Assembly: GCA_900548905.1 (NCBI GenBank)
Contig: URMK01000003.1
Coordinates: 1-64,000 of the forward strand
Length of the DNA stretch: 64,000 bases
Reading direction: 5' to 3'
Source: an uncultured Lachnospiraceae bacterium
GTDB lineage: Bacteria; Bacillota; Clostridia; Lachnospirales; Lachnospiraceae
Below, piece after piece: positions 19,703 through 27,492 of this stretch. Within the stretch, counting starts at the first letter, position 1. Every line of letters starts with the position of its first letter. A program made the position numbers and the translations under genes. Under the pieces are notes generated by a model. The model ran no database searches. It was not told where the DNA came from and worked only from the letters and a program-made list of their open reading frames with translations.

Positions 19703-19814
19703 AAACAAGGTCCTCTCCGCCCGGGTTTTCATGCATGGATACGCATACTTATGCAACCATATCCCTACATACACAAATAGTATACACATTTGTGTCCATA
19801 CGGGCATCTGTATC

Positions 19815-20744
19815 TTACAATAATTGGCCGGGAGTGTCAACGGAATGGGGATTTGACAGGGAATATTCATTATAAATACGCATGATATTCTGCAGAAGAT
19901 CCATGTGCTCAAAATCCTTATGATATACCATATTGATTTCCCTGGTCATACTCAGGTTTTCTATCGGAAGCCCTATCAACTTTCCTTTTTTCAGTTCATT
20001 GGCACAGGCACTTCTGGCAAGAATGGATACTCCGAAATCCCGTCGCACCAGATCCTTGATGGTAGCCACATTGTCTACTTCCAGTATAACATTAAACTCA
20101 TCCAGCGATACATTGTTGCTTTCCAGATGAGAGATAAAAAGGTTCCGGGTCCCGGAATCGGGAAGCCGCAGAATCAGGTTTTCCTTTTTCAGCTCATTCA
20201 GCGTGACCATACTTTTCCGGGACAGCGGGTTTTTATTGGATACGGCGAGAATCAGGGAATCCGTATCCAGCATGATGGTATTGAAATTAGAATCCGTAAT
20301 ACGGCCCTCCACTATTGCCAGATCAATCTCATAGGTTTTCAGCTTCATATAAAGATTATTTATAGTGTCAGAAATAATTGTTATCATTGTTTTCTTACTC
20401 ACACTGCTGTATCTGGCCAGGACTTCCACCATGATATTGCTTTCGGAGGTATGGGTGATCCCCACCGTTATCTTCCTTGCGTGCTCTTTTTCTTCCTTCA
20501 GGCTCTGTTCCAGGTTCTGATAGAGGCTGTCAATCCTTTTGGCATACTTGATCACAATATCCCCTTCCCTGGTAAGCTTTAGATTCCCCTCTCCCCGGGT
20601 GAAAATGGTGACCCCCAGCTCCTTCTCCAGCTGTCTGACATGCTGGCTCACCGCGGGCTGGGTAAGGGACAGTTTCCGGGCGGCCTGGGTAAAGCTGTGC
20701 AGTTCGTTCACCGTCAGCAGGGTGATAAGCTTGGAATCAATCAC
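19815..20744 (-). CDS. LysR-family transcriptional regulator
   Basis: A 309-residue regulator. The winged HTH is at residues 1-60 (LLTVNELHSFTQAARKLSLT, QPAVSQHVRQLEKELGV). It is followed by a periplasmic-binding-like effector domain. GTG start with AAGGAGG upstream. It is divergent from the cation/proton antiporter, with a TTATAAATCATAA palindrome (20780-20792) in between, so it most likely controls that gene and itself. Effector unknown. Confidence 0.92.
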   Translation of the reverse strand: MIDSKLITLLTVNELHSFTQAARKLSLTQPAVSQHVRQLEKELGVTIFTRGEGNLKLTREGDIVIKYAKRIDSLYQNLEQSLKEEKEHARKITVGITHTSESNIMVEVLARYSSVSKKTMITIISDTINNLYMKLKTYEIDLAIVEGRITDSNFNTIMLDTDSLILAVSNKNPLSRKSMVTLNELKKENLILRLPDSGTRNLFISHLESNNVSLDEFNVILEVDNVATIKDLVRRDFGVSILARSACANELKKGKLIGLPIENLSMTREINMVYHKDFEHMDLLQNIMRIYNEYSLSNPHSVDTPGQLL

Positions 20745-20793
20745 GGATTTCCTCCTTATAAATTTTTATGATGTAGTGGTTATAAATCATAAT

Positions 20794-20821
20794 TTGCCTT
20801 TATAATTTTCGTTGATATAAT
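20794..20821 (+). promoter_or_regulatory. Antiporter promoter next to a LysR-type palindrome
   Basis: TTGCCT (20794-20799), 16-base spacer, TATAAT (20816-20821), upstream of the antiporter gene. The TTAT-N5-ATAA palindrome at 20780-20792 overlaps the region just before the -35, as expected for a LysR operator. Confidence 0.6.
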
Positions 20822-20865
20822 TGTACCATAGAAGAGAAATATAGCAATACAAGGGGGAATTTTCC

Positions 20866-22146
20866 ATGAAAGAATTTTACGGCAGCCTGAACGAGTCCAC
20901 CCTCGTCCTGCTTTCCTTATCCATCATACTGTTTGCAGGCTTTCTGCTCACCAGACTGACAAAAAGGCTTCATCTGCCCAATGTCAGCGGCTATATTCTG
21001 GCCGGTGTACTGATAGGCCCCCAGGTGGCGGCGCTTGTGCCCGCCCATATCCTGTCTCATATGAGCTTTATCAGCGATGTGGCCCTGGCTTTTATCGCCT
21101 TCGGTGTGGGAAAGTTTTTTAAAAAAGAGGTCCTTCTGAAAACGGGCTGGAAAGTGGTAATTGTTACTCTTTGGGAGTCTGTGCTGGCCGGAGTCCTGAT
21201 CACGTTAAGTATGCGTTTCCTATTCCATTTATCCTGGGATTTCTGTCTGATTCTGGGGGCCATTGCAACGGCGACGGCGCCTGCAAGCACCATGATGACG
21301 ATCCGGCAGTACCGGGCAAAGGGGGATTTTGTGAATATCCTGCTGCAGGTGGTAGCCCTGGATGATGTGGTCTGCCTGCTCATATTCAGCGTTGTGGTTG
21401 CGGCGGTCAATGCCGGCCGGAACGGCCAGGTACGGCCGGGGGATGTACTGCTTCCCATTTTTTATAACCTCGCAGCGCTTGGGATCGGTTTTCTTTGCGG
21501 TTACCTGCTTTCCAGGCTGATAACGCCTGCCCGGAGCAAGGACAACCGGCTTATCCTGGCTATCGCCATGCTCATGGGGATTTCCGGGCTGTGCTCCGCC
21601 TTTGACCTCTCGCCTCTGCTTTCCTGCATGGTGTTCGGCGCTTCCTATATTAATCTGACGGAGGATAAAAAGCTGTTCCGTCAGGTAGACCGGTTTACGC
21701 CCCCCGTGCTGTCCATGTTTTTCATTATATCCGGCATGAATCTGGATTTAACAGCCCTGAAAACGGCCGGGGTAATCGGGGCCGCCTATTTCGTTATCCG
21801 CATCCTGGGAAAATACGGCGGTATGTATCTGGGCTGTGCCTTCACAAAAATGCCGGCCACTCACAAAAAATATATGGGGCTGGCGCTGATTCCCCAGGCA
21901 GGGGTCGCCATTGGACTGGCATTTCTCGGACAACGGCTGCTTCCGGAAGCTATCGGGAACCTGCTGTTAACCATCATCCTGTCCTCCTCCGTACTGTATG
22001 AGCTGACAGGACCTGCCTGTGCTAAAATGTCCTTTATCCTGTCCGGTACCATAAAAAGGGAAAAAACGGAGGGCGACGGAAAAAATACAGGGAAGGTAAA
22101 AGTGAAAAAATATCCGGATAAGAAGTCGGTAAAGCATGCGGTGTAA
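20866..22146 (+). CDS. Cation:proton antiporter, CPA2 family
   Basis: A 426-residue membrane protein with about 12 helices. Early helix motifs (LTKRLHLPNVSGYILAGVLIGP) and the paired-charge region (VVALDDVVCLLIFS, with the Asp pair) are typical of monovalent cation/proton antiporter-2 members. The C-terminal 35 residues are basic and cytoplasmic, with no TrkA-N/RCK domain. Ion specificity (Na+, K+) cannot be read. Likely regulated by the divergent LysR protein. Confidence 0.9.
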   Translation: MKEFYGSLNESTLVLLSLSIILFAGFLLTRLTKRLHLPNVSGYILAGVLIGPQVAALVPAHILSHMSFISDVALAFIAFGVGKFFKKEVLLKTGWKVVIVTLWESVLAGVLITLSMRFLFHLSWDFCLILGAIATATAPASTMMTIRQYRAKGDFVNILLQVVALDDVVCLLIFSVVVAAVNAGRNGQVRPGDVLLPIFYNLAALGIGFLCGYLLSRLITPARSKDNRLILAIAMLMGISGLCSAFDLSPLLSCMVFGASYINLTEDKKLFRQVDRFTPPVLSMFFIISGMNLDLTALKTAGVIGAAYFVIRILGKYGGMYLGCAFTKMPATHKKYMGLALIPQAGVAIGLAFLGQRLLPEAIGNLLLTIILSSSVLYELTGPACAKMSFILSGTIKREKTEGDGKNTGKVKVKKYPDKKSVKHAV

Positions 22147-22173
22147 ATATTGGGAAGAAGTCATATTTAATAC

Positions 22174-22202
22174 TTGCAGAATGGAGAAAATTACTATAGA
22201 AT
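22174..22202 (+). promoter_or_regulatory. Promoter upstream of the tRNA-Ser remnant
   Basis: TTGCAG (22174-22179), 17-base spacer, TAGAAT (22197-22202). Transcription would start near 22210, 45 bases before the truncated tRNA-Ser. No equally good promoter was seen between the remnant and the intact tRNA-Ser, which may be read from here. Confidence 0.55.
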
Positions 22203-22253
22203 ATAGGTGTTGCGTTTGGAAACAGTTTTTGCAGGATGTTTTCCGGACAGCAT

Positions 22254-22303
22254 GGAGATGTACCCAAGAGGTCGAAGGGACCGCACTCGAAATGCTGACT
22301 GGT
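22254..22303 (+). pseudogene. tRNA-Ser 5' half, truncated
   Basis: The segment carries a tRNA-Ser acceptor 5' strand (GGAGATG), D-arm (TACCCAAGAGGTCGAAGGGA) and an anticodon arm with loop CTCGAAA (anticodon CGA). The anticodon stem has one mismatch, and no T-arm or matching CATCTCC acceptor strand follows. It closely resembles the intact tRNA-Ser 215 bases downstream but differs in the acceptor. Probably a tRNA gene broken by an earlier integration. Confidence 0.65.
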
Positions 22304-22468
22304 AAGAGAACCGTTAAAAGCCGCAAACCCTTGATTTTAGGTCGTTTCTGCGGTATGCTTAAAACCTAATATTTGCTGTGTCTGCCCACAACGTCTGCCC
22401 ATTTTCTATGAGGCAACAAGCGGAACCTAAAGGAAACAAAGCGACGTTGGAGGCAATCACATATATGC

Positions 22469-22558
22469 GGAGGAGTACCCAAGTGGTGAAGGGACCACAC
22501 TCGAAATGTGGCAGGTCGCGTGAGCGGCGCGAGAGTTCGACCCTCTCCTCCTCCGCCA
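22469..22558 (+). tRNA. tRNA-Ser (anticodon CGA), ICE attachment site
   Basis: A complete class II tRNA: acceptor GGAGGAG paired with CTCCTCC, anticodon loop CTCGAAA, long variable arm (CAGGTCGCGTGAGCGGCGC), T-arm GAGAG-TTCGACC-CTCTC, and encoded CCA. It reads UCG codons. The ICE integrase gene ends 66 bases past its 3' end, so the 3' part of this tRNA (about 22531-22558) is the likely attL core; the matching attR is outside the window. Confidence 0.93.
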
Positions 22559-22648
22559 GTCAAGTCCAGGGGAAGGATCCCCTTTGAGATAGCCTGCTGT
22601 CACAGGCTTTCACGGTAGCCAGCCTATGCGGTGAGCATGGGCTGGCTA
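22559..22648. other. ICE left end with two hairpins
   Basis: Short segment from the tRNA 3' end to the integrase stop. It contains AGCCTG/CAGGCT (22592-22609) and TAGCCAGCC/GGCTGGCTA (about 22616-22648). The second spans the integrase stop and may act as its terminator; either may also be an integrase-binding site. Inference only. Confidence 0.45.
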
Positions 22649-24063
22649 TTTGTTTGCCCGTTCAGCGCGGACGCCGATGCCGCCATAAACGCCGCAAAGT
22701 GCTGTTGCAAATCATCCGCTGTCGCTAAATCTTCCTGCTTTAGCCACTCTGCTATCAGTTCTACAGGCGCGCCCGACGCCAGCAAGCCATTTATCATATC
22801 CGACAAACGGCTTTGGAGGTCCGATGCCGGGGCTGGGAGGGCAGGCTGTTCGACGTGCGGCAATTCCTTTGCCATAGAAGTTCTGTCAATCCATGTCATG
22901 GCATTTGCCGACGCTACCTTTGAATTAAACTCCAGATGGGCGTAGGTATTGGCCGTGATCGCAAAGTCGCTGTGCCCAAGCCATTCCTGTATCTGTTTGA
23001 GTGGCACCCCGTTTGCCAGCAAGAGCGAAGCGCAAGAATGTCGTAGATCATGGAAGCGCATACGGCGGAAACCATGCTGCTCCATAAACACAGGGAAGTT
23101 ATCCGTGAGATATTGGGGCCTGATGCGGTTTCCGAGTTGATCGGTGTAAATGTACTGGCCCTCTTTCGTGTTGTAGTCCTTGCCGCAAAGTTTGCGGTAG
23201 TATTCCTGTTCTTCTTTAACAGCCATCAATTTTGCACGAAAAAGAGGAACCAGCGGGAGTGTACGGAAACTGGATTTTGTCTTTGTGGTATCGTCTACTA
23301 CTAATATACATTTACCGTCCACCGTCGCAGTTGTGACAGTATGCTCAATGGTGATGGTGTTGGCCTCAAAGTCGATGGACTCCCACCGAAGCCCGACAAC
23401 CTCTGCGCGGCGTAGACCGTAGAAAGCACCGAGCAAAACACCAAGCTCCAGCTTGTGCCCTCTAACAGCATCGAACAGCGCCACAGCTTCCGACTGTTTT
23501 AGAAACTTTCCTACAAAGCGTTCCGGCTTTGGTCGGTCAACTTTGTCCATGACCGAATGTTCAATCAGTCCCTTTTTCACCGCATATTTCAGCGCCTTGC
23601 CGATATTTGCATGATACTTTAGAACTGACGTTGCTTTGATGCGCTCCAGGCATTCGTCGTAGAACTCGTTGATGTCATCTGCCGCAAGACTTCGGAGATA
23701 AATCTTCCTCGATCTAAACCACGGCGCAATCGCCTTCTGCACATTCATTTGATAGCCGCCAAATGTCGTCAGCTTAACCTCCTGACGAATAACATCCAGC
23801 CATTCGTATTCCATGAAGTCGGCAAACAAAGGGTCGCCCAATTCTGGCGCTTCGGCCAATTCCTTTTCTTTGGCTTTGCGAGCGTCACGCAGCATATCCT
23901 CGGCACGTTTTTTGTTTCCCTTTACCTTTAGCCGGGTGGATTTCCCCTGCCGCTGGCGTTCACCACTTCGATCTGTCCAACTCAACACCATTTGATAGAT
24001 GCCGCGCTTTTCCTCCAAGTGGCCGGAAACCTTGATTGCTTTTTTCTGTAGATGATCTGCCAT
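22624..24063 (-). CDS. int: ICE tyrosine integrase
   Basis: A 479-residue site-specific recombinase that integrates and excises the element. An arm-binding AP2-like N-terminus is followed by a SAM-like core-binding domain (about 75-170) and the catalytic domain with Arg in YGLRRAEVVGLRW, H-x-x-R in FHDLRHSCASLLL, His in WLGHSD and the Tyr nucleophile in ITANTYAHLEF. An unusual ~90-residue Ala/Gln-rich tail follows. The start at 24063 has GGAGGT upstream. It abuts the tRNA-Ser, and the excisionase gene is upstream. Confidence 0.95.
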   Translation of the reverse strand: MADHLQKKAIKVSGHLEEKRGIYQMVLSWTDRSGERQRQGKSTRLKVKGNKKRAEDMLRDARKAKEKELAEAPELGDPLFADFMEYEWLDVIRQEVKLTTFGGYQMNVQKAIAPWFRSRKIYLRSLAADDINEFYDECLERIKATSVLKYHANIGKALKYAVKKGLIEHSVMDKVDRPKPERFVGKFLKQSEAVALFDAVRGHKLELGVLLGAFYGLRRAEVVGLRWESIDFEANTITIEHTVTTATVDGKCILVVDDTTKTKSSFRTLPLVPLFRAKLMAVKEEQEYYRKLCGKDYNTKEGQYIYTDQLGNRIRPQYLTDNFPVFMEQHGFRRMRFHDLRHSCASLLLANGVPLKQIQEWLGHSDFAITANTYAHLEFNSKVASANAMTWIDRTSMAKELPHVEQPALPAPASDLQSRLSDMINGLLASGAPVELIAEWLKQEDLATADDLQQHFAAFMAASASALNGQTNSQPMLTA

Positions 24064-24108
24064 TGTAACCTCCGTTCCCGCAGATAGACTCACCTACTAT
24101 TGACAATC

Positions 24109-24140
24109 AAATTGTAACGCTCCGATCTATCTGCTGTCTA
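24109..24140 (-). promoter_or_regulatory. Integrase promoter
   Basis: Minus strand: TAGACA (24135-24140), 18-base spacer, TACAAT (24111-24116), 48 bases before the integrase ATG. The -10 region is part of an 18-base motif that recurs with one difference at 38215-38232. Confidence 0.55.
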
Positions 24141-24159
24141 CAGGTGTTGCACAAAAATT

Positions 24160-24402
24160 TTACTTTGTTGGCGCTGAAATATCAGACGCCGGAAGCTGCA
24201 ACATTTTCATGTACTTTATGACATTGACCTTTGCAACGCGGTATTGGCGGCCCACCTTTAGCGCGGGCAAGTCGCCTCTCTTTACGAGTTTATAGACTGT
24301 CTTTGTACATATACCAAGCATTTCGGCCACCTGCTCTGCGTTGAGCACATCCGGGTAGCTCTTAAAGACGACGCGATAAACCTCTTGTGTACTGCTTTCC
24401 AC
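24160..24402 (-). CDS. xis: Excisionase-family DNA-binding protein
   Basis: An 80-residue protein with a MerR-like winged HTH (VLNAEQVAEMLGICTKTVYK, then KRGDLPALKVGRQYRV), the fold of ICE and phage excisionases that steer the integrase toward excision. GTG start chosen because AGGAGG lies seven bases upstream; the longer frame to 24459 crosses a hairpin. It lies directly upstream of the integrase, and a strong hairpin (24440-24479) precedes it. Confidence 0.85.
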   Translation of the reverse strand: MESSTQEVYRVVFKSYPDVLNAEQVAEMLGICTKTVYKLVKRGDLPALKVGRQYRVAKVNVIKYMKMLQLPASDISAPTK

Positions 24403-25079
24403 ATTCTCACCTCCTGTTCCTATTATCAAAACCACATGAATGAAGCCGGGCCTGCGCATAAGAACAGGTCCGGCTTCATGGTATCTGATTTCGATTTGCT
24501 ATAGGTAGGGAGCCGCACCGCAGGGAATACCAAAAGAAAAACAAATGCACCCCGCAGCGCGGCGTAGTCCCTCATAAGCCATGCCGTATTTGCCACGCCC
24601 CCCGGCTGGCCCCACCAGGGGCCGGGTATGCCATAGGCTGCGGGCAGCTTTGCCGCATCATAGCCCCGCAAATGCCGCCGCTTCGCCAAAGCAAGCGCGC
24701 ATCGCCGGAACTCCCCCCAAGTCTTTGACGGGTCGTGAGAAAGTATCATTATGCCCCGTGTACGTCATCGCGTCCGGCCTGCCACAGCCGGGTCGATGGG
24801 AAGCGTTGATCGCTCGGACAGCTTTTGTGCATCACCTCTTGAAGCTGTCTATCTTCGCGCCGCCCCACCTGCCGCTCGGTACACGGGGAACGTGCCTATA
24901 GCACCGTATATTCAGTTTTCAAGCTACATAGAGGTTGCATAGGAGGAATGGTCTTGCGCGCGCTGACGGCGGCTGTGGGGCCGTATAAGCGGCCTGTAGC
25001 GCATCAGGTGGGCGCCTCTGCTCCCTGCGTTATCGTCCCTCTACTATTCCGTACATTTTCGGGGCAAAACCGCTCCCTT
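24403..25079. other. Gene-poor region between sigma factor and excisionase
   Basis: A 677-base stretch. It contains the 15-bp hairpin at 24440-24479, the 16-mer complementary to the sigma leader at 24484-24499, and GC-rich sequence. A 107-codon minus frame (24426-24749) spans the hairpin and has no ribosome-binding site. A plus frame starts at 24948 after AGGAGG but mostly runs antisense to the sigma gene. I call neither as a gene; the region may be a long regulatory leader. Confidence 0.4.
24440..24479 (-). promoter_or_regulatory. Hairpin in the excisionase leader
   Basis: ATGAAGCCGGGCCTG (24440-24454) pairs with CAGGTCCGGCTTCAT (24465-24479), one mismatch and a 10-base loop. It ends 38 bases before the excisionase start. 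No T run follows on the minus strand, so it looks more like a leader structure than a terminator. Confidence 0.55.
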
Positions 25080-25502
25080 TTAGAGATATTTTTTCAAAAA
25101 ACTTTGCAAGCTCTCCAGGCCGCGGCTAATGGACTTGCGGATATTGCTTTCATTGACCCCCTCGGCCCTGGCGATGGCCGCCTTACTCATGCCGAGAAAG
25201 TAATGGGCATATATCCGCTGGGCCTGCTTGTCCGGCAGGCTGGAAAGGGCCTTGTAAATCAGCTCCGCCATCTGCCGCCGCTCGATGATCTCAAACGGGG
25301 ACGGGGCGACGATCAGCGCCCGGCATTCAATGTTGTCGCCAAAGTCCAGGGAAAAGAAAGCCTTGTGCCGGTATGTATGGATCCGCTGGGCTTCCTCCCG
25401 GCGCTTATACTCCAACAGCAAAGCCGCCACTTCGTCCGGCACTTCCACAATCGCGTCATAGGTATAAAACGGGTAGTAATCCCGCAGGTTAATCTTTTTC
25501 AT
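25080..25502 (-). CDS. Small sigma-70-family sigma factor
   Basis: A 140-residue protein typical of Tn1549-type ICEs. The second half resembles sigma region 4 (IERRQMAELIYKALSSLPDKQAQRIYAHYF, then MSKAAIARAEGVNESNIRKSISRG as the HTH). Region 2 is not evident. It probably directs RNA polymerase to ICE promoters. GGAGG lies eight bases before the ATG but inside the 3' arm of a long hairpin (25511-25559), so translation is likely controlled. Confidence 0.8.
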   Translation of the reverse strand: MKKINLRDYYPFYTYDAIVEVPDEVAALLLEYKRREEAQRIHTYRHKAFFSLDFGDNIECRALIVAPSPFEIIERRQMAELIYKALSSLPDKQAQRIYAHYFLGMSKAAIARAEGVNESNIRKSISRGLESLQSFLKKYL

Positions 25503-25510
25503 AGGGGTTT

Positions 25511-25559
25511 CCTCCGATTTCGATTTTTGGGTAGCTCGTGGGCAAATCGAAATCAGAGG
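25511..25559 (-). promoter_or_regulatory. Hairpin masking the sigma-factor ribosome-binding site
   Basis: CCTCCGATTTCGATTT (25511-25526) pairs with AAATCGAAATCAGAGG (25544-25559), 16-bp arms with one mismatch and a 17-base loop. In the minus-strand RNA the 3' arm ends in GGAGG, the ribosome-binding site of the sigma gene, so the stem would hide it. Confidence 0.7.
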
Positions 25560-25753
25560 GAGGGGATCGGCAACCCGGGGTCCCTGGCAGATGAAGCCTG
25601 TTGGGGTGGAGGCGGGGACAAAATGCGAGCCTGTCCACCAAAAACCGGCATAGAAAAAGGCGCGCCTGTTTTAATGCAGACGCGCGCGCTTGCCGTTTCT
25701 TCGGGATATGGGATGGGAAAAGTTGGGAAATAGGTAATGCTGTCGAAACAAAA

Positions 25754-25785
25754 AACACCGCAATCCCTTTCAGGATTACGGTGTT
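25754..25785 (-). terminator. Rho-independent terminator
   Basis: AACACCGCAATCC / GGATTACGGTGTT stem (one mismatch), followed on the minus strand by TTTTTTG. It lies ~245 bases after the stop of the response regulator and separates the cargo from the sigma factor. Confidence 0.75.
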
Positions 25786-26030
25786 CGGTTTATCGTATAC
25801 CCGGCGCAACAGGCGCCGGTATGTTGCTCTCGGCAGCATCCCTTGCCCTCCCTCTAAAAGGAGGGTCATCAGGGCTTGTCCGCCATCAGCCTCCTTTCGT
25901 CATTAAAGGAAATTATACAAGGGATATTTCCATAATCTTTCCAGAAACGTCCTGTTTCCAGCCAAGCCCACCGCAAGTTTCAACACAAAGCGGCAGTCTT
26001 TTGTGCATTGATTACAGGAATATACACGTT

Positions 26031-26720
26031 TCAGCTTGTATCGAATTTATACCCCACACTATGTACGCTCTTGATATAGTCGGGCACATCCGGGGCGATT
26101 TTCAATTTCTTGCGCAAATTGCTGATATGGTTGTTGATTGCCTTGCGGGAGTAGTAGGAATAGTCCTCCCGCCAGATCAAGTCCATTATCATTTCATAGG
26201 TGAATACCCGCCGCTGATTGGTGATAAGCAGGGCAAGGATGTCAAACTCCTTGGCCGTCAGGTCGATGCTCTGGCCGCGCACCTCCACAGTGCGGTATTC
26301 CAGGCAAAAGGATAGGTCCTTGGCGGTAATGATTGTCAGGGGCTTCCTGTCCTGATCGGAGAGGTCCAGGCAGTAGCGCATGTTGTCCTTGCCGCTCAAA
26401 TCGGCAATCCGGCGTTGGCCGGCAGTGCTGATGTACTGTGCCGCGCCCTGCTGGACACATTCGTACCGTTGGGCCGCGTCGTAGTCGGGCGGGAGCACCA
26501 CCACAGGAATATCCCGAACGCGGCGCAGGGCTTCGATGTCATCGTAGGGCATAAAATCAGAACAGACGGCGACGCAGATATAATCCTCATGGGGCAGCTT
26601 TTCCAGGGCTTCCCGTAGATCAGCGGCAAAATCAAACTCTATATCGTATTTCAGCCATTCCTCTTGAACGGCTCCCTGCTGTTCAGGGCAGTAGCCGATA
26701 CATAGCACAAGACGCCTCAT
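26031..26720 (-). CDS. Atypical OmpR/PhoB-type response regulator
   Basis: A 229-residue regulator. The C-terminal winged helix is complete (VRGQSIDLTAKEFDILALL ... RKAINNHISNLRKKL ... IKSVHSVGYKF). The receiver is degenerate: the usual N-terminal acidic pair is replaced (LVLCIGYCPEQQG), and the Lys-Pro near its end is missing, though an Asp remains in CSDFMPYDD. It may therefore act without phosphorylation. AAAGGAG lies upstream of 26720. It follows the sortase in the same direction, with a hairpin in between and no own kinase nearby. Confidence 0.85.
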   Translation of the reverse strand: MRRLVLCIGYCPEQQGAVQEEWLKYDIEFDFAADLREALEKLPHEDYICVAVCSDFMPYDDIEALRRVRDIPVVVLPPDYDAAQRYECVQQGAAQYISTAGQRRIADLSGKDNMRYCLDLSDQDRKPLTIITAKDLSFCLEYRTVEVRGQSIDLTAKEFDILALLITNQRRVFTYEMIMDLIWREDYSYYSRKAINNHISNLRKKLKIAPDVPDYIKSVHSVGYKFDTS

Positions 26721-26755
26721 GCGCTTACACTCCTTTCCTCCAAAGTTGAAAAGCA

Positions 26756-26795
26756 AAACGCCGCCATACACCTTCTGAAAGGGATGGCGGCGTTT
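26756..26795 (-). terminator. Hairpin after the cargo sortase
   Basis: AAACGCCGCCAT (26756-26767) and ATGGCGGCGTTT (26784-26795) form a perfect 12-bp stem between the sortase stop and the response-regulator start. Few T residues follow, so termination may be partial. Confidence 0.6.
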
Positions 26796-26814
26796 CGTAC
26801 TGCTTTTTGGTTGA

Positions 26815-27492
26815 TTATCCGAACTCGTTTGTCATTTTGCATTTCACCAGCAGCCGGTTTTTACCGCCCGTGGTGCAGGTAATCAGCGCCAGACCCCGTT
26901 CCCCTTCGTAGTCCTCCAGCGCGGCAACCCCGTCTGGAGCAATGGTTTGGATGTCGTATATCTCATAGTCGTAAACCTCTCCATACATGTCTGTAAGCTG
27001 CACGACTGCGCCAGCCTCCAGTTCGTCCAGTCGCCCAAAGTGAGAGTTATTGCGGTAATTGTGGCCCACAATAACGATGTTGCCCACATCTTCCGGCGTT
27101 CCCGGCCCCGCGTATAGGCAGGGGGCCGTTTTCAATGCTTCGTCGGAGAGTTCCGCGATCACCGGCAGCTCCAGTCCGATTTCCTCAATCTCCAGCCGGG
27201 CCATGACAGGGTAGCCGCCCACGTCCTCCAGGACGGGGACGCGGGGCGGCGCCGGCGTGGGCGTTGTTTCCGGCTGGGGCGTGGCCGATACCGGCAGGGG
27301 CGGCGGGGTGCTCTGCCGGGCCGCCTCCAGAGGCAATGGGGGCGATTGGGGCGGCTCCGGCTCGCTCACCGGCAGGGCGTGCAGACCCGCCCACACCGCG
27401 CAGCCCGCCAGCAGGAGCAGCGCGCCCAGCTGCAAAGGGGTTTTCAGCCGGGACGCGCGCTTTGTCCGATGGTGCTTCCCGCGCTTACCCAT
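26815..27492 (-). CDS. Sortase, class D/E-like, for the LRR surface protein
   Basis: A 225-residue membrane transpeptidase. It has a basic N-terminus, one membrane helix (about 20-42), a Pro-rich stalk, then the catalytic domain with His144 (VGHNYRNNSHFG), Cys206 (LITCTTGG) and Arg213 (GGKNR). Sortases cut xPxTG-type signals and join the protein to the cell wall. Its ATG overlaps the last codons of the LRR protein by 8 bases (ATGGGTAA), and that protein ends in IPQTG, so the two form an enzyme-substrate pair. The exact class is a guess from length and motifs. Confidence 0.88.
   Translation of the reverse strand: MGKRGKHHRTKRASRLKTPLQLGALLLLAGCAVWAGLHALPVSEPEPPQSPPLPLEAARQSTPPPLPVSATPQPETTPTPAPPRVPVLEDVGGYPVMARLEIEEIGLELPVIAELSDEALKTAPCLYAGPGTPEDVGNIVIVGHNYRNNSHFGRLDELEAGAVVQLTDMYGEVYDYEIYDIQTIAPDGVAALEDYEGERGLALITCTTGGKNRLLVKCKMTNEFG

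Larger units (their letters stand above)
25503..26030. other. Leader region between response regulator and sigma factor
   Basis: A 528-base gap with the sigma-leader hairpin and the terminator at 25754-25785. A 126-codon minus frame (25489-25869) is interrupted functionally by that terminator and overlaps the sigma start, so it is not called. No other gene seen. Confidence 0.55.

Noticed and set aside
22254..22350. Second complete tRNA-Ser
   Set aside because: No T-arm, no matching acceptor 3' strand and no CCA follow the anticodon arm.
24426..24749. 107-codon minus-strand frame upstream of xis
   Set aside because: No ribosome-binding site, and it runs through a strong hairpin and the 16-mer. 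It may be real in this ICE family, but I cannot support it from sequence alone.
24948..25733. Plus-strand frame after an AGGAGG
   Set aside because: From 25080 on it is antisense to the sigma factor, and the spacing to the ATG is only one base. Only ~44 codons are independent, too little to call.
25489..25869. 126-codon minus-strand frame before the sigma gene
   Set aside because: It contains a Rho-independent terminator and the sigma-leader hairpin and overlaps the sigma start.
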